From Evtepia gabavorous (GTDB lineage Bacteria > Bacillota > Clostridia > Oscillospirales > Oscillospiraceae): 64,000 nucleotides of DNA. The DNA lies in the NCBI RefSeq assembly GCF_003425665.1, contig NZ_QQRQ01000005.1:62001-126000 (forward strand), written 5' to 3'. The position numbers and the translations under genes are program-made. The notes beneath the pieces were generated by a model. It saw only the letters and a program-made list of their open reading frames with translations. It was not told the DNA's origin and ran no database searches. Shown here one piece after another: positions 34,459 through 43,050 of the stretch (position 1 is its first letter; every line of letters begins with the position of its first letter).

Positions 34459-35463
34459 TTACAAAACCCGCCGGTAAAATTCCCAGGCGTTTTTCCAGCA
34501 CACCGCCTCAATCTCCCGGGGGGTGAACCCCGCCCCCTCCATGGCCTGGACCAGCCGGTCCATGTGGCCGGCGTCCTCCAGTTCCAGGGGGCAGTCGATA
34601 CCGTCAAAGTCCGAGCCCAGCGCCACCAGGTCCAGGCCGCCCACCTGGATCATGTGGCGGATGTGGCGGGTGAGATCGGCCAGCCGGCTGGTCCCATGGG
34701 GCCCCAGGAACCCCGCGTAAAAGTTGACCCCCACCAGACACCCCCGGTCCGCCAGGGCCCGGAGCATGGCATCGGTGAGGTTGCGCCGGTGGGGGTGCAG
34801 CGCCCGGCAGCTGGAATGACTGGCCACAAAGGGCTTCCGGGCCGCCCGGCACACGTCCCAAACCCCGTCGTCGGACAGGTGGGACACGTCGGGGATCATC
34901 CCCAGGTTCTCCATCTCCTCCAGGAACTGGAACCCCCGCCGGGTCAGCCCGCCCGGCTGGCCGTTGGGGCGGCCCAGCTCATTGGGATAGTTCCAGGTGA
35001 GGGTGAGCATCCGCACCCCCAGCCGGTAAAGGGTCCGCAGCAGCGGAAGGGACCCCAGGCAGACGCCCCCCTCCTCCACGGTCAGCAGGCAGGCAATCTT
35101 TCCCGCCTGCCGGGCCCGCTCCATCTCCTGAAAGGACCGAACCGGCACAGCCAGGTCCTCGTTGGCCTCCATCTCCGTCCAATAGAGGTCCGCCAGGGTC
35201 AAAACCTCCTCCAACGGCGACCCCGCCCGGCAGCCCATGGACAGGCGGTAAAGGTCCTCGGCACCGGCCCCTTCCCCAGGGGGCGGCGTCTCCCCCTGCA
35301 AATTGACAAACAGGGCAAAGTTCTGGAGCAGGTATCCGCTCCGCTGGAGTTTTTCCAAGGTAACATGGGCCCCTTCCCCGGTCCGAAGCTGACCGGGCAG
35401 CCCCGCCCGCCGGCAAGCCAGCAGGCGGGCAATGGTATCACAGTGCAAATCCACAAAGGGCAT
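34459..35463 (-). CDS. Membrane-dipeptidase-family (M19) metallopeptidase
   Basis: This 334-residue zinc enzyme of the renal dipeptidase family cleaves dipeptides, including some with D-residues. The metal and active-site motifs are visible in order: FVDLHCDTIARLL, TVEEGGVCLGS, PDVSHLSDDG, VASHSSCRALHPHRRN and LGSDFDGIDCP. No signal peptide is seen, so it is cytoplasmic. It follows oppF by 12 bases in the same transcript, which fits breakdown of imported peptides. Confidence 0.93.
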   Translation of the reverse strand: MPFVDLHCDTIARLLACRRAGLPGQLRTGEGAHVTLEKLQRSGYLLQNFALFVNLQGETPPPGEGAGAEDLYRLSMGCRAGSPLEEVLTLADLYWTEMEANEDLAVPVRSFQEMERARQAGKIACLLTVEEGGVCLGSLPLLRTLYRLGVRMLTLTWNYPNELGRPNGQPGGLTRRGFQFLEEMENLGMIPDVSHLSDDGVWDVCRAARKPFVASHSSCRALHPHRRNLTDAMLRALADRGCLVGVNFYAGFLGPHGTSRLADLTRHIRHMIQVGGLDLVALGSDFDGIDCPLELEDAGHMDRLVQAMEGAGFTPREIEAVCWKNAWEFYRRVL

Positions 35464-35475
35464 GAAGTCCCCTCC

Positions 35476-36444
35476 TTATCCCTCCCCGTGGGGAGCGTGA
35501 CAGGCTACCCGGTGTTCCCCTGTTCCCTGAAGGGGCGGGGGAGCCTGGGCGCAGACCGGGGCGGCATAGGGACAGCGGGTGCGGAACCGGCAGCCGGAGG
35601 GCGGGGTGACAGGGCTGGGAATCTCCCCTGGCAGCAGTTCCCGCCCCTCCCCCCGGCGGGTGGGGTCCGGCCGGGGCACCGAATCCAGCAGGAAGCGGGT
35701 ATACGGATGCCGCGGGGCGGTAAACAGCGCCTCCGTGGGCCCCACCTCACACACCCGCCCCAGGAACATCACACACACCCGGTCGGCGCTGTGGCGGACC
35801 ACCCCCAGGTCGTGGGAGACCAGCACATAGGTCAGCCCCCTCGCCGCCTGCAGGTCGGCCAGCAGGTTGAGCATCTGGGCCTGCACCGACACATCCAGGG
35901 CCGAGACCGGCTCATCGCAGACCACCAGCCGGGGGGACAGGGCCAGGGCCCGGGCAATGCCCACCCGCTGGCGCTGGCCCCCGGACAGGGCGTGGGGATA
36001 GCGCCCCAGCAGGTCCCGGGGCAGCCCCACCTGGTCCAGCAGCACCGCCGCCCGGGCGGGAATCTCCCGCCGGGGGCAGAGGCGGTGGACCCGCAGCGGC
36101 TCTGCCAGAATGCCCTCCACGGTCAGCCGGGGGTTCAGGGAAGCCGCGGTATCCTGAAACACCATCTGCATCTGCCGCCGAAGGGCCCGCAGGTCCCGGG
36201 GCGAACAGGCCGCCAGGTCCCGCCCATCAAAAAACACCTGCCCCTGGGTGGGGGGCAGCAGGCCCAGCAGGAGCCGGCCCAGGGTGCTCTTTCCGCACCC
36301 GGACTCCCCCACCAGGGCCAGGGTCTCCCCCTCGTAAACCACCAGGTCCACCTGGGACACCCCGTGGAGAACCGCCCCCTTTCCCTGTCCCCGGGCGGGA
36401 AAGGTTTTGGAGAGGTCCCGCCCCTCCGCTAAAATCTTCGCCAT
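35476..36444 (-). CDS. oppF: Oligopeptide/dipeptide ABC transporter ATP-binding protein (OppF-like)
   Basis: This 322-residue ATPase has Walker [17 protein letters not shown], signature LSGGQRQRVGIARALA, Walker B VVCDEPVSALDVSVQAQ, the H-loop VSHDLGVV and the family's C-terminal oligopeptide domain with the cysteine cluster CRFRTRCPYAAPVC that binds a 4Fe-4S cluster. The ATG at 36444 lies after GAGGAGGGG. It follows oppD by 11 bases. No peptide permease or binding-protein gene is present in the operon, so the membrane partners must be elsewhere. Confidence 0.9.
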   Translation of the reverse strand: MAKILAEGRDLSKTFPARGQGKGAVLHGVSQVDLVVYEGETLALVGESGCGKSTLGRLLLGLLPPTQGQVFFDGRDLAACSPRDLRALRRQMQMVFQDTAASLNPRLTVEGILAEPLRVHRLCPRREIPARAAVLLDQVGLPRDLLGRYPHALSGGQRQRVGIARALALSPRLVVCDEPVSALDVSVQAQMLNLLADLQAARGLTYVLVSHDLGVVRHSADRVCVMFLGRVCEVGPTEALFTAPRHPYTRFLLDSVPRPDPTRRGEGRELLPGEIPSPVTPPSGCRFRTRCPYAAPVCAQAPPPLQGTGEHRVACHAPHGEG

Positions 36445-36455
36445 AGCCCCTCCTC

Positions 36456-37427
36456 TCAGGATATGTGGCAGCAGCGCACCCAATGCCCCGCCGCCAGGGC
36501 CCGCAGGTCCGGGACCTGGCGGGCGCAGTCCTGCCGGCTCTGGTCACACCGGGGGCAAAACCGGCAACCAGGCAGGGGACAGCGGGGGTCCGGGACGGAC
36601 CCCCGGATGGTATACAGCCGGTCCGCCGTCCCCTCCAGGGAGGGGATGGCCTTCAGCAGGCCCTGGGTATAGGGATGGCGGGGGGCCCGGAAGAGGGCAA
36701 AGGTCTCCGCCGCCTCCACAATCTGTCCCGCGTACATCACATAGACATAGTCGCACAGCTGGGCCACCACCCCCATGTTGTGGGTGATGAGAAGGATGGC
36801 CGTGCCGTGGTCCCGGCGCAGGTCCCCCATCAGCCGGAGAATCTGGGCCTGGATGGTCACGTCCAGGGCGGTGGTGGGCTCGTCGGCAATGAGGAGCTCC
36901 GGCTCACAGGCCATGGCCATGGCGATCATCACCCGCTGGCGCAGACCCCCGGACAGCTGCCGGGGATAGGCGTCATACCGGGCCGCCGGGTCCGGGATGC
37001 CCACCTGCTGGAAGAGCTCCACGGTGCGGGCCTTGGCCGCCCAGCGGTCCAGGCGCCGGTGGAGGCGGAGGACCTCCGCCACCTGCCGGCCCACAGGGTA
37101 CACCGGGTTCAGAGAGGTCATAGGGTCCTGGAAGATCATGGCGATCCGGTTGCCCCGGAGTTTCCGCAGCGCCCCCTCCCCCAAGGTCCGCAGGTCCGTC
37201 TCTCCAAAGCGGATCTCCCCGGCGGCAACCCGGCCGGCGGGGGGGACCAGGCCCAGCACGGACAGGGCGGTCACGCTCTTGCCGCAGCCGGACTCCCCCA
37301 CCAGCCCCACGATACTCCCCCGGGGGATGGCCAGGTCAACGCCGTCCACTGCGGCAAGAGGCCCCTCCGGGGTGAGAAACTCCGTCCGCAGGCCGGTGAT
37401 GGTCAGGGTATTCTGTCGCGCTTCCAC
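36456..37427 (-). CDS. oppD: Oligopeptide/dipeptide ABC transporter ATP-binding protein (OppD-like)
   Basis: This 323-residue ATPase is the first gene of the minus-strand run. It has Walker [19 protein letters not shown]-loop [15 protein letters not shown], signature [16 protein letters not shown], Walker [19 protein letters not shown], and C-terminal cysteines ([19 protein letters not shown]) typical of Opp/Dpp ATPases. The start is GTG at 37427 behind AGGAGGG. Substrate could be dipeptides, oligopeptides or nickel; the downstream dipeptidase favours peptides. Confidence 0.9.
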   Translation of the reverse strand: MEARQNTLTITGLRTEFLTPEGPLAAVDGVDLAIPRGSIVGLVGESGCGKSVTALSVLGLVPPAGRVAAGEIRFGETDLRTLGEGALRKLRGNRIAMIFQDPMTSLNPVYPVGRQVAEVLRLHRRLDRWAAKARTVELFQQVGIPDPAARYDAYPRQLSGGLRQRVMIAMAMACEPELLIADEPTTALDVTIQAQILRLMGDLRRDHGTAILLITHNMGVVAQLCDYVYVMYAGQIVEAAETFALFRAPRHPYTQGLLKAIPSLEGTADRLYTIRGSVPDPRCPLPGCRFCPRCDQSRQDCARQVPDLRALAAGHWVRCCHIS

Positions 37428-37464
37428 CGTGTTCCCTCCTCTGCCTGGATTCTTACATAGCGTC

Positions 37465-37493
37465 AGTTTAGCACAGGCCGGACCGTTGGGCAA
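37465..37493 (-). promoter_or_regulatory. Promoter of the oppD-oppF-dipeptidase-reductase operon
   Basis: On the minus strand TTGCCC (37488-37493) and TAAACT (37465-37470) are 17 bases apart, about 40 bases before the oppD start. Confidence 0.55.
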
Positions 37494-37574
37494 CTCTTTT
37501 GCCCCGAGAAGTCTCCGCCAAAGGTCTTCTGCAAAAATCCCTGCAAAAAATTTCTGAATTTTGACAGACAGCCA

Positions 37575-37603
37575 TTCACTTTTTCTCTGCTTTGGGGTAT
37601 AAT
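37575..37603 (+). promoter_or_regulatory. Promoter of iscR
   Basis: TTCACT (37575-37580) and TATAAT (37598-37603) are 17 bases apart, with GGGG directly before the -10 box. Confidence 0.65.
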
Positions 37604-37690
37604 AACTACAAAATTACTCTCCTTTTCCCTCTGGATTCGGAGTGGAAAAAGGCCGCATCGTAATTCATCGGAAGAAAGAAGGATATGAGT

Positions 37691-38104
37691 ATGATGATCT
37701 CCACCAAAGGACGGTATGCTCTTCGCGTGATGCTGGACTTAGCCGACCACAACACCGGAGAGTACATTCCTCTGAAAGATATCGCCCAACGGCAGGAAAT
37801 TTCTGTGAAATACCTGGAAAATATTTTGGCCTCCCTCAGCCGGGCCAACTTAGTGGACGCCATCCGGGGTAAAGGCGGCGGCTACCGTCTTTGCCGCGCC
37901 CCCGAGGCATACGCCGCCGGGGAGATCATCCGTCTGGCCGAGGGCAGCCTGGCCACAGTCTCCTGTCTGAAGGGGGAGAAAAACGGCTGTGAAAAAGCCG
38001 GCCACTGCCGGGCCCTCCCCCTGTGGAAGGGGCTGGACCAGGTGGTCGATGAATACCTGGACAGCGTCTCCCTGGCCGACCTGCAAAAAATGGAGGAGAA
38101 CTGA
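37691..38104 (+). CDS. iscR: Rrf2-family iron-sulfur cluster regulator IscR
   Basis: This 137-residue winged-helix repressor senses Fe-S cluster status. The DNA-binding part is STKGRYALRVMLDLADHNTG and EISVKYLENILASLSRANLV, followed by the wing (AIRGKGGGYRLCR). The three cluster-ligand cysteines are in SCLKGEKNGCEKAGHC (about 95-110). I chose the ATG at 37691, seven bases from AGAAGGA; the ATG at 37685 is too close to it. It stands directly before nifS and iscU, and a palindrome overlapping the nifS transcript start is the probable target. Confidence 0.9.
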   Translation: MMISTKGRYALRVMLDLADHNTGEYIPLKDIAQRQEISVKYLENILASLSRANLVDAIRGKGGGYRLCRAPEAYAAGEIIRLAEGSLATVSCLKGEKNGCEKAGHCRALPLWKGLDQVVDEYLDSVSLADLQKMEEN

Positions 38105-38115
38105 CGTGTCTGTCC

Positions 38116-38148
38116 GCGCCCCCTGCGATATGCAGGGGGCGCTTTTTT
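38116..38148 (+). terminator. Intrinsic terminator of iscR
   Basis: A perfect 11-bp stem (GCGCCCCCTGC with its complement at 38132-38142) is followed by six U residues, so iscR and nifS are transcribed separately. Confidence 0.9.
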
Positions 38149-38174
38149 ATCCGATGCTTTTTTTGTTTTTCCTA

Positions 38175-38203
38175 TTGACTTTATATGTAATTCATGGTAT
38201 TCT
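38175..38203 (+). promoter_or_regulatory. Promoter of nifS-iscU
   Basis: TTGACT (38175-38180) and TATTCT (38198-38203) are 17 bases apart, about 50 bases before nifS. Confidence 0.75.
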
Positions 38204-38211
38204 TCAATCAA

Positions 38212-38228
38212 CCTAATAATTTAGTAGG
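38212..38228 (+). promoter_or_regulatory. Candidate IscR operator
   Basis: CCTAATAATTTAGTAGG is an imperfect 17-bp palindrome (14 of 17 positions symmetric) at the expected transcript start of nifS. Position and A+T-rich core with CC/GG ends fit an Rrf2-type operator; identity is inferred from the neighbouring iscR. Confidence 0.55.
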
Positions 38229-38253
38229 AATTAAGCAATAAGGAGGTTGCTCC

Positions 38254-39441
38254 ATGATATACGCAGACAACGCCGCCACCACCAAGCTCAGCGGCACCGC
38301 CCTGAACGCCATGCTCCCCTACCTGCGGGAAGCATACGGCAATCCCTCCTCCCTGTACTCCCTGGGCCAGCAGGCCGCTGAAGCCCTGGCAGAGGCCCGG
38401 CAGACCGTGGCGGACTGCCTTCACTGCCGGCCGGAGGAGATCTACTTTACCTCTGGTGGCAGCGAGGCGGACAACCAGGCCATTCTCTCCGCCGCCCGCC
38501 GGGGAAAGGCGCGGGGAAAGACCCACATCATTTCCACTTCCTTTGAGCACCACGCCGTCCTCCACACCCTCCAGAAGCTGGAGAAGGAGGGCTTCACCGT
38601 CACCCTGCTGGATGTCCATGAGACCGGCCGCGTCACCCCCCAGCAGGTGGCCGAGGCCATCACGGACGACACATGTCTTGTGACCATCATGTATGCCAAC
38701 AACGAGATTGGCACCATTCAGCCCATTGCCGACATCGGCCGGCTGTGCCGGGAGAGAAACGTCCTCTTCCACACCGACGCGGTGCAGGCCGCCGGCCACC
38801 TGGAGATTGACGTGGGCCGGGAGAACATCGACATGCTCTCCCTCTCCGGCCATAAATTCCACGGCCCCAAAGGGGTGGGCGCCCTCTATGTCCGCAAGGG
38901 CATTCCCCTCACCCCCCTCATTGAAGGGGGCGCCCAGGAGCGCCGGAAGCGGGCGGGGACGGAAAACGTGGCCGGCATTGTGGGCATGGCCGCCGCCCTG
39001 AAAGAGGCCTGTGACCACTTACCGGAACATACCGCCAAGGTCTCCGCCCTGCGGGACAAGCTCATCGCCGGTCTGGATGCCATCCCCCACGGCGCCCTCA
39101 ACGGGGACCGGAACCACCGGCTGCCGGGCAACGTCAGCTTCTGCTTTGAGGGCATTGAGGGGGAGTCCATGCTCCTGCTGCTGGATGACCGGGGCATCTG
39201 CGCCTCCTCCGGCTCCGCCTGTACCTCCGGGTCCCTGGACCCCAGCCATGTGCTGCTGGCCATCGGGCGGCCCCATGAGGTGGCCCACGGCTCTCTCCGC
39301 CTGTCCCTGTGTGAGGAAAACACCGAGCAGGAGGTGGACGTCATGCTCCGGGAGATCCCCCAGGTCATCGACTACTTACGAAATATGTCCCCGGTATGGC
39401 GCAAATTGCAGAAAGGAGAATGCAGCTATGTTATACAGTGA
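38254..39441 (+). CDS. nifS: Cysteine desulfurase (NifS/IscS type)
   Basis: This PLP enzyme takes sulfur from cysteine as a persulfide and hands it to the scaffold IscU. The 395-residue protein shows the N-terminal YADNAATT motif, FEHHAVLHT (PLP-stacking histidine), the Schiff-base lysine in LSLSGHKFHGPKG and the catalytic loop cysteine in ICASSGSACTSGSLDPS. AAGGAGG precedes the ATG. The last 14 bases overlap the start of iscU. The short active-site loop and neighbours fit the clostridial NifS-IscU pair. Confidence 0.95.
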   Translation: MIYADNAATTKLSGTALNAMLPYLREAYGNPSSLYSLGQQAAEALAEARQTVADCLHCRPEEIYFTSGGSEADNQAILSAARRGKARGKTHIISTSFEHHAVLHTLQKLEKEGFTVTLLDVHETGRVTPQQVAEAITDDTCLVTIMYANNEIGTIQPIADIGRLCRERNVLFHTDAVQAAGHLEIDVGRENIDMLSLSGHKFHGPKGVGALYVRKGIPLTPLIEGGAQERRKRAGTENVAGIVGMAAALKEACDHLPEHTAKVSALRDKLIAGLDAIPHGALNGDRNHRLPGNVSFCFEGIEGESMLLLLDDRGICASSGSACTSGSLDPSHVLLAIGRPHEVAHGSLRLSLCEENTEQEVDVMLREIPQVIDYLRNMSPVWRKLQKGECSYVIQ

Positions 39442-39850
39442 GAAGGTCATGGACCATTTCCGCCACCCCCGCAACGTGGGCATCCTGGAACACCCAGACG
39501 GCGTGGGCGAGGTCGGCAACGCCAAATGCGGCGATATTATGAAAATCTACCTGAAAATTGACCAGGACACGGTCTCTGACGTGAAGTTTGAAACCTTTGG
39601 CTGCGGCAGCGCCATTGCCTCCAGTTCCATGGCCACGGAGATGATTAAGGGCAAGTCCCTGGATGAGGTGATGGACCTCACCAACAAGGCGGTGGCGGAG
39701 GCCCTGGACGGACTGCCCGCCCATAAACTCCACTGCTCCGTACTGGCGGAGGAGGCGGTCAAGGCCGCTTTGAAGGACTACTACGACAGACACAACATCG
39801 CTTACGATCCCAAACAGTTTTCTTCCATTGACTGTGAAGGGTGTCATTAA
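39428..39850 (+). CDS. iscU: Iron-sulfur cluster assembly scaffold IscU/NifU-N
   Basis: This 140-residue protein is the scaffold on which 2Fe-2S clusters are built with sulfur from NifS. The three conserved cysteines appear in GNAKCGDIM, TFGCGSAIASSS and HKLHCSVLAEEA, with the aspartate next to the first. The start inside the end of nifS has AAAGGAG upstream, so the two genes are translationally coupled. A short C-terminal CEGCH extension is an additional possible metal ligand and is common in clostridial homologues. Confidence 0.95.
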   Translation: MLYSEKVMDHFRHPRNVGILEHPDGVGEVGNAKCGDIMKIYLKIDQDTVSDVKFETFGCGSAIASSSMATEMIKGKSLDEVMDLTNKAVAEALDGLPAHKLHCSVLAEEAVKAALKDYYDRHNIAYDPKQFSSIDCEGCH

Positions 39851-39876
39851 CCCCCAAACCCTCTCTTTCCTCCGCA

Positions 39877-39905
39877 GGGGCCCGGCACGTCTTGTGCCGG
39901 GCCCC
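39877..39905 (+). terminator. Terminator-like hairpin after iscU
   Basis: A perfect 12-bp G+C stem (GGGGCCCGGCAC with its complement at 39894-39905) with a GTCTT loop follows iscU; the tail (TGCCTCTC) is poor in U. Confidence 0.6.
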
Positions 39906-39933
39906 TGCCTCTCTATCCCTCTCTCAAGCAAAG

Positions 39934-39966
39934 GCCCCCGGCGCGGTGTGCAGACGCGCCGGGGGC
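39934..39966 (-). terminator. Terminator-like hairpin after the MBL-fold gene
   Basis: On the minus strand a 12-bp stem (GCCCCCGGCGCG / CGCGCCGGGGGC) is followed by CTTTGC. It lies 13 bases past the stop codon. Confidence 0.6.
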
Positions 39967-39978
39967 TCTCCCCTTGTT

Positions 39979-41010
39979 TTACTGGGCGGTATAGCGGGCC
40001 ATGCCCTCCTGGTCCAGGGCGCGTACAACGGCCCCCTCCTCCGCCAGGTATTCCAAATGGGCCAGGGCCTCTCCCGTGGCGAACCACTTCTGATTCAGGG
40101 GAAAGTCCGCCCAGCTGTCGGCCCGGATATCCCAGGTCATGCGGCTGGCCACCTGGTAGGCGTTCAGTCCCCCCTCCCGCCGGACAATGGCCAGCGTCTC
40201 CGCCGCCCGCCGCCGGTGGTGGGCCAGAAGGGCCTGAATCCGGGGGGCCAAATCCGCCGTGTGCCGGTGGCCGGGGAGGGCCAGCCGGGCCGGATAGGTC
40301 CCGATGCGGGTTAAGCTCTCCAGGTAGCGGCCCAGGGCGTTGGGCAGATTGGGCCACATGGTGATGTTGGGGGTGATGTCAAAGAGAACATGGTCCGCGG
40401 TGAAGAGGACCTGCTGGTTTGCCATCCACAGGCAGATCTGACCCGGGGTATGGCCGGGGGCAGCGATGACCTCCAGGGTATATTCCCCCACGGTGAGCCT
40501 GTCCCCGTCCTCCAGGGGCTGGTAATTGGGCAGGTCCAGGTCCGGACCCAGGGTCCGGGCCGGGTTGGTGCCGGTGGTGATCCGCAGCTCCTCCGGGGGA
40601 AAGCCCTCCTGGAGAAACCGCTGGTCAATGCGGCCCCAGTATTCCTCCTCCCAGGCCCGGCTGGTGAAGGGATAGTCCCCCCGCCCGATATAGATGGCGC
40701 CCCCTGGGCGCACCACCTCCGAGGCCAGCCCGGTGTGGTCGGTGTGAATGTGGGTGAGCAGCACATCCAGGGGATCGTGCTCCGCCCCGGCGGCACGCAG
40801 CCCTGCCTGGAGAGCCTGGCGGCACGCGGGCTCCCGGAAGCCCGTGTCAATGAGCAGGCTTCTCTCCCGCCCCCGGATCAGGTAGGCATTGAGCTCCCGC
40901 AGGGGGTTGCGGGGCAGGGGAATGGGCAGGCGAAACAGCCCCGGCAGCAGCTCCAGCACCCTGTCGGGCCCATGCACATCCCGCAGCTGCTGGACAGCGT
41001 CGGCCCTCAT
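39979..41010 (-). CDS. MBL-fold metallohydrolase
   Basis: This 343-residue cytoplasmic metallo-beta-lactamase-fold enzyme has the di-metal motif LLTHIHTDHTG, the later ligands in APGHTPGQICLW and FTADHVLFD, and a final LPGHRH. It lacks a signal peptide. A C-terminal helical extension (about 250-343) resembles the winged-helix region of LACTB2-like hydrolases. The ATG at 41010 overlaps the deoC stop by four bases (ATGA), so the two are coupled. Substrate unknown. Confidence 0.85.
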   Translation of the reverse strand: MRADAVQQLRDVHGPDRVLELLPGLFRLPIPLPRNPLRELNAYLIRGRERSLLIDTGFREPACRQALQAGLRAAGAEHDPLDVLLTHIHTDHTGLASEVVRPGGAIYIGRGDYPFTSRAWEEEYWGRIDQRFLQEGFPPEELRITTGTNPARTLGPDLDLPNYQPLEDGDRLTVGEYTLEVIAAPGHTPGQICLWMANQQVLFTADHVLFDITPNITMWPNLPNALGRYLESLTRIGTYPARLALPGHRHTADLAPRIQALLAHHRRRAAETLAIVRREGGLNAYQVASRMTWDIRADSWADFPLNQKWFATGEALAHLEYLAEEGAVVRALDQEGMARYTAQ

Positions 41011-41660
41011 CCCTGCTTCCGGGCCTCTCCCACCAGGGCACTGGCGCCCAGACGGTCCGCTCCCAGCGCCAGATAGGCTTCCCCGTCGGCCAGGGTACGG
41101 ATGCCGCCGGATGCCTTGAGCTTCACCTGCTTGGGCAGGTTTTCCCGAAGCAGGGCCACATCCTCCCGGGTGGCGCCGCCGGTGGAGAAGCCGGTGGAGG
41201 TCTTCAGATAGTCGGCCCCCTCCTTGGCCACCAGCTGGCAGAGCTTGATTTTCTCCATGTCGCTGAGCAGGCAGGTCTCAATGATGACCTTCAGGGGGCG
41301 GCCCAGGCAGGCGGCCTTGACCCCGGCGATCTCCTGGGCCAGGTCCTTCCAGTTCCGGTCCTTCACCCAGCCCAGGTTAATGACCATGTCGATCTCACTG
41401 GCGCCGTTTTCCACCGCGTCCTTGGTCTCAAAAATTTTGGCCGCCATAGTGTTGTATCCATTGGGGAAACCGATGACGGTGCAGATCTTCAAATTTCCCT
41501 GGACATACTCCGCCGCCCGCTTAACATAGGACGGCGGGATACACACTGTGGCGCAGCCAAACTCCATGGCCTCGTCACAGAGGGTCTTGATCTGGTCCCA
41601 TGTGGCCTCGGGCTTGAGCAGGGTATGGTCCACGTGGCTGAGAATGGTTGCAGTCTCCAT
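41007..41660 (-). CDS. deoC: Deoxyribose-phosphate aldolase
   Basis: DeoC splits 2-deoxyribose-5-phosphate into acetaldehyde and glyceraldehyde-3-phosphate in deoxynucleoside breakdown. The 217-residue TIM-barrel protein has the Schiff-base lysine in YLKTSTGFSTGGAT, the proton-relay lysine in VKLKASGGIRT, and VDHTLLKPEAT at the N-terminus. AGGAG lies nine bases before the ATG at 41660. It is coupled to the MBL-fold gene; other deo genes are not in the window. Confidence 0.95.
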   Translation of the reverse strand: METATILSHVDHTLLKPEATWDQIKTLCDEAMEFGCATVCIPPSYVKRAAEYVQGNLKICTVIGFPNGYNTMAAKIFETKDAVENGASEIDMVINLGWVKDRNWKDLAQEIAGVKAACLGRPLKVIIETCLLSDMEKIKLCQLVAKEGADYLKTSTGFSTGGATREDVALLRENLPKQVKLKASGGIRTLADGEAYLALGADRLGASALVGEARKQG

Positions 41661-41746
41661 AATCAATTACTCCTTTGTCTGATTTCCTGATTTGGGTTCA
41701 TCATATCCTATTTTTCTCCCGTTCTCAAGGGTCTCCGGCGAAAAAA

Positions 41747-43039
41747 TCACCGCATGGACAGACTGTTGTTGAGCAGGAGGGTGCTGTACAGAAAGAGGAC
41801 GTCCTGGTCCTCAAAGTCGATATATTGGTCCAACTGGTCGCTGGATAGGTACCGCAGGTCCACCAGGGTGATGGTCCGGTAGCCTGAGGCCAGCAGAGGG
41901 GCCAGGCTGCTCCCGTAGGAATCCCGGAAGAGGATGAGGTTTTTGTCCATGGGAGCCTGGAGATTCTTCACGGTGACAAGCCCCTTGGAGCCGGACAGGA
42001 AGAGCACATAGGGGTAGTTCAAATGCCCTGAGGCCACCTCATAGACCTTTTTCCGCTGGGGCCTGCCGCCCTGGTCATAGACCGCCACCAGACACTGGTC
42101 CAGGGTGGGGCTGGTGAGATAATACAGGTCCTCCCAGGCCATGGTCAGACCCATCTGAATGGCGTACCGCCCGGTAAAGGGCCGGGCCAGGCGCTGGACG
42201 TGATAGGCCTCGGGCCCGTCAATCTCCGCCCCCATGGCTCCGGCCAGACGCTGGGCCACGTCCAAAATCTTCTCCTGCCGCCAATGGCTGTCGGTGTTGT
42301 AGTAATCCTCCAGGGACAGCAGGTCGGTAATGTCCACATACTCCATGGGCGGGGTGTGCGCCCGCATGTACTGGAACAGTTCCCCATAGTCCAGGCTGGG
42401 ATAGCCGTATTCTTCCGCCAGATAGGCGTTCTTTCCCGGAATCATAGACAGGTAACAGGTGACATCCGTGCCGGCCAAGTAGGTATCGTATACCCACTGG
42501 ATCTTCTTGGCCGCGTGGTCCAGCATCTCCGGACGCAGGGGGTACTCCATCTGGGCCAGGTAGGTCCCCGCCTGGTACAAATGGTCCAGGTCCTTTTGCC
42601 CCAACAGCTTCAGGGCACTCAGCCCCTTCACTGTGCGGAAGCTGTCCCGCAGGGGGAACTGATCCTGGGTGTGTTGGGCAAAGTCCCCGGCAAAGGACCC
42701 GTCGGCCAGGTCCTCCCACTTGGGGTCCAGGTACCAGGCCAGTCCCCGCTCCTCGGTCTCCGAATAGTGCTTCGGAGGCTGCACCCAGGCCCACACCGAA
42801 AGGGTCACCAGCAGTCCTCCCACCACCAGCACCACCGCGCCCTCCCGGCAGCGAAGACGGGGCAGCGCCCGTCCCAGCCGGCGGAAGGGGCGGGCCAGAT
42901 GCCCCCGGGGATCGGCCCGCCAGGCTTGCCAGGCCCGGGCAAGTCCCGCCCTTCCCCGGCTGATCCGGCCAGGCAGGTCCCAGGCTGTCCACAGCCGGGC
43001 GCCCCAGGTTCGGATGGAATTTTTCCGGTTCGCACGCAT
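41747..43039 (-). CDS. DHHW / AlgJ-like surface acyltransferase partner protein
   Basis: This 430-residue protein has a basic cytoplasmic N-terminus, one transmembrane helix (about 67-87: GAVVLVVGGLLVTLSVWAW) and an extracytoplasmic SGNH-hydrolase-like domain. The active-site pair is visible as NTDSHWRQEKI (Asp-His) and FRDSYGSSLAPLL (Ser). That is the AlgJ/AlgX/DHHW pattern, in which the protein completes acetyl transfer from an MBOAT partner to a surface polymer. The ATG at 43039 follows GGGGGGAG. The adjacent upstream MBOAT gene is the expected partner. Confidence 0.85.
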   Translation of the reverse strand: MRANRKNSIRTWGARLWTAWDLPGRISRGRAGLARAWQAWRADPRGHLARPFRRLGRALPRLRCREGAVVLVVGGLLVTLSVWAWVQPPKHYSETEERGLAWYLDPKWEDLADGSFAGDFAQHTQDQFPLRDSFRTVKGLSALKLLGQKDLDHLYQAGTYLAQMEYPLRPEMLDHAAKKIQWVYDTYLAGTDVTCYLSMIPGKNAYLAEEYGYPSLDYGELFQYMRAHTPPMEYVDITDLLSLEDYYNTDSHWRQEKILDVAQRLAGAMGAEIDGPEAYHVQRLARPFTGRYAIQMGLTMAWEDLYYLTSPTLDQCLVAVYDQGGRPQRKKVYEVASGHLNYPYVLFLSGSKGLVTVKNLQAPMDKNLILFRDSYGSSLAPLLASGYRTITLVDLRYLSSDQLDQYIDFEDQDVLFLYSTLLLNNSLSMR

Positions 43040-43050
43040 GCTCTCCCCCC

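Noticed and set aside
34402-36432. 676-codon open frame on the plus strand
   Set aside because: Opposite the dipeptidase and oppF genes, which carry full catalytic motifs; the plus frame is Pro/Gly/His-rich shadow.
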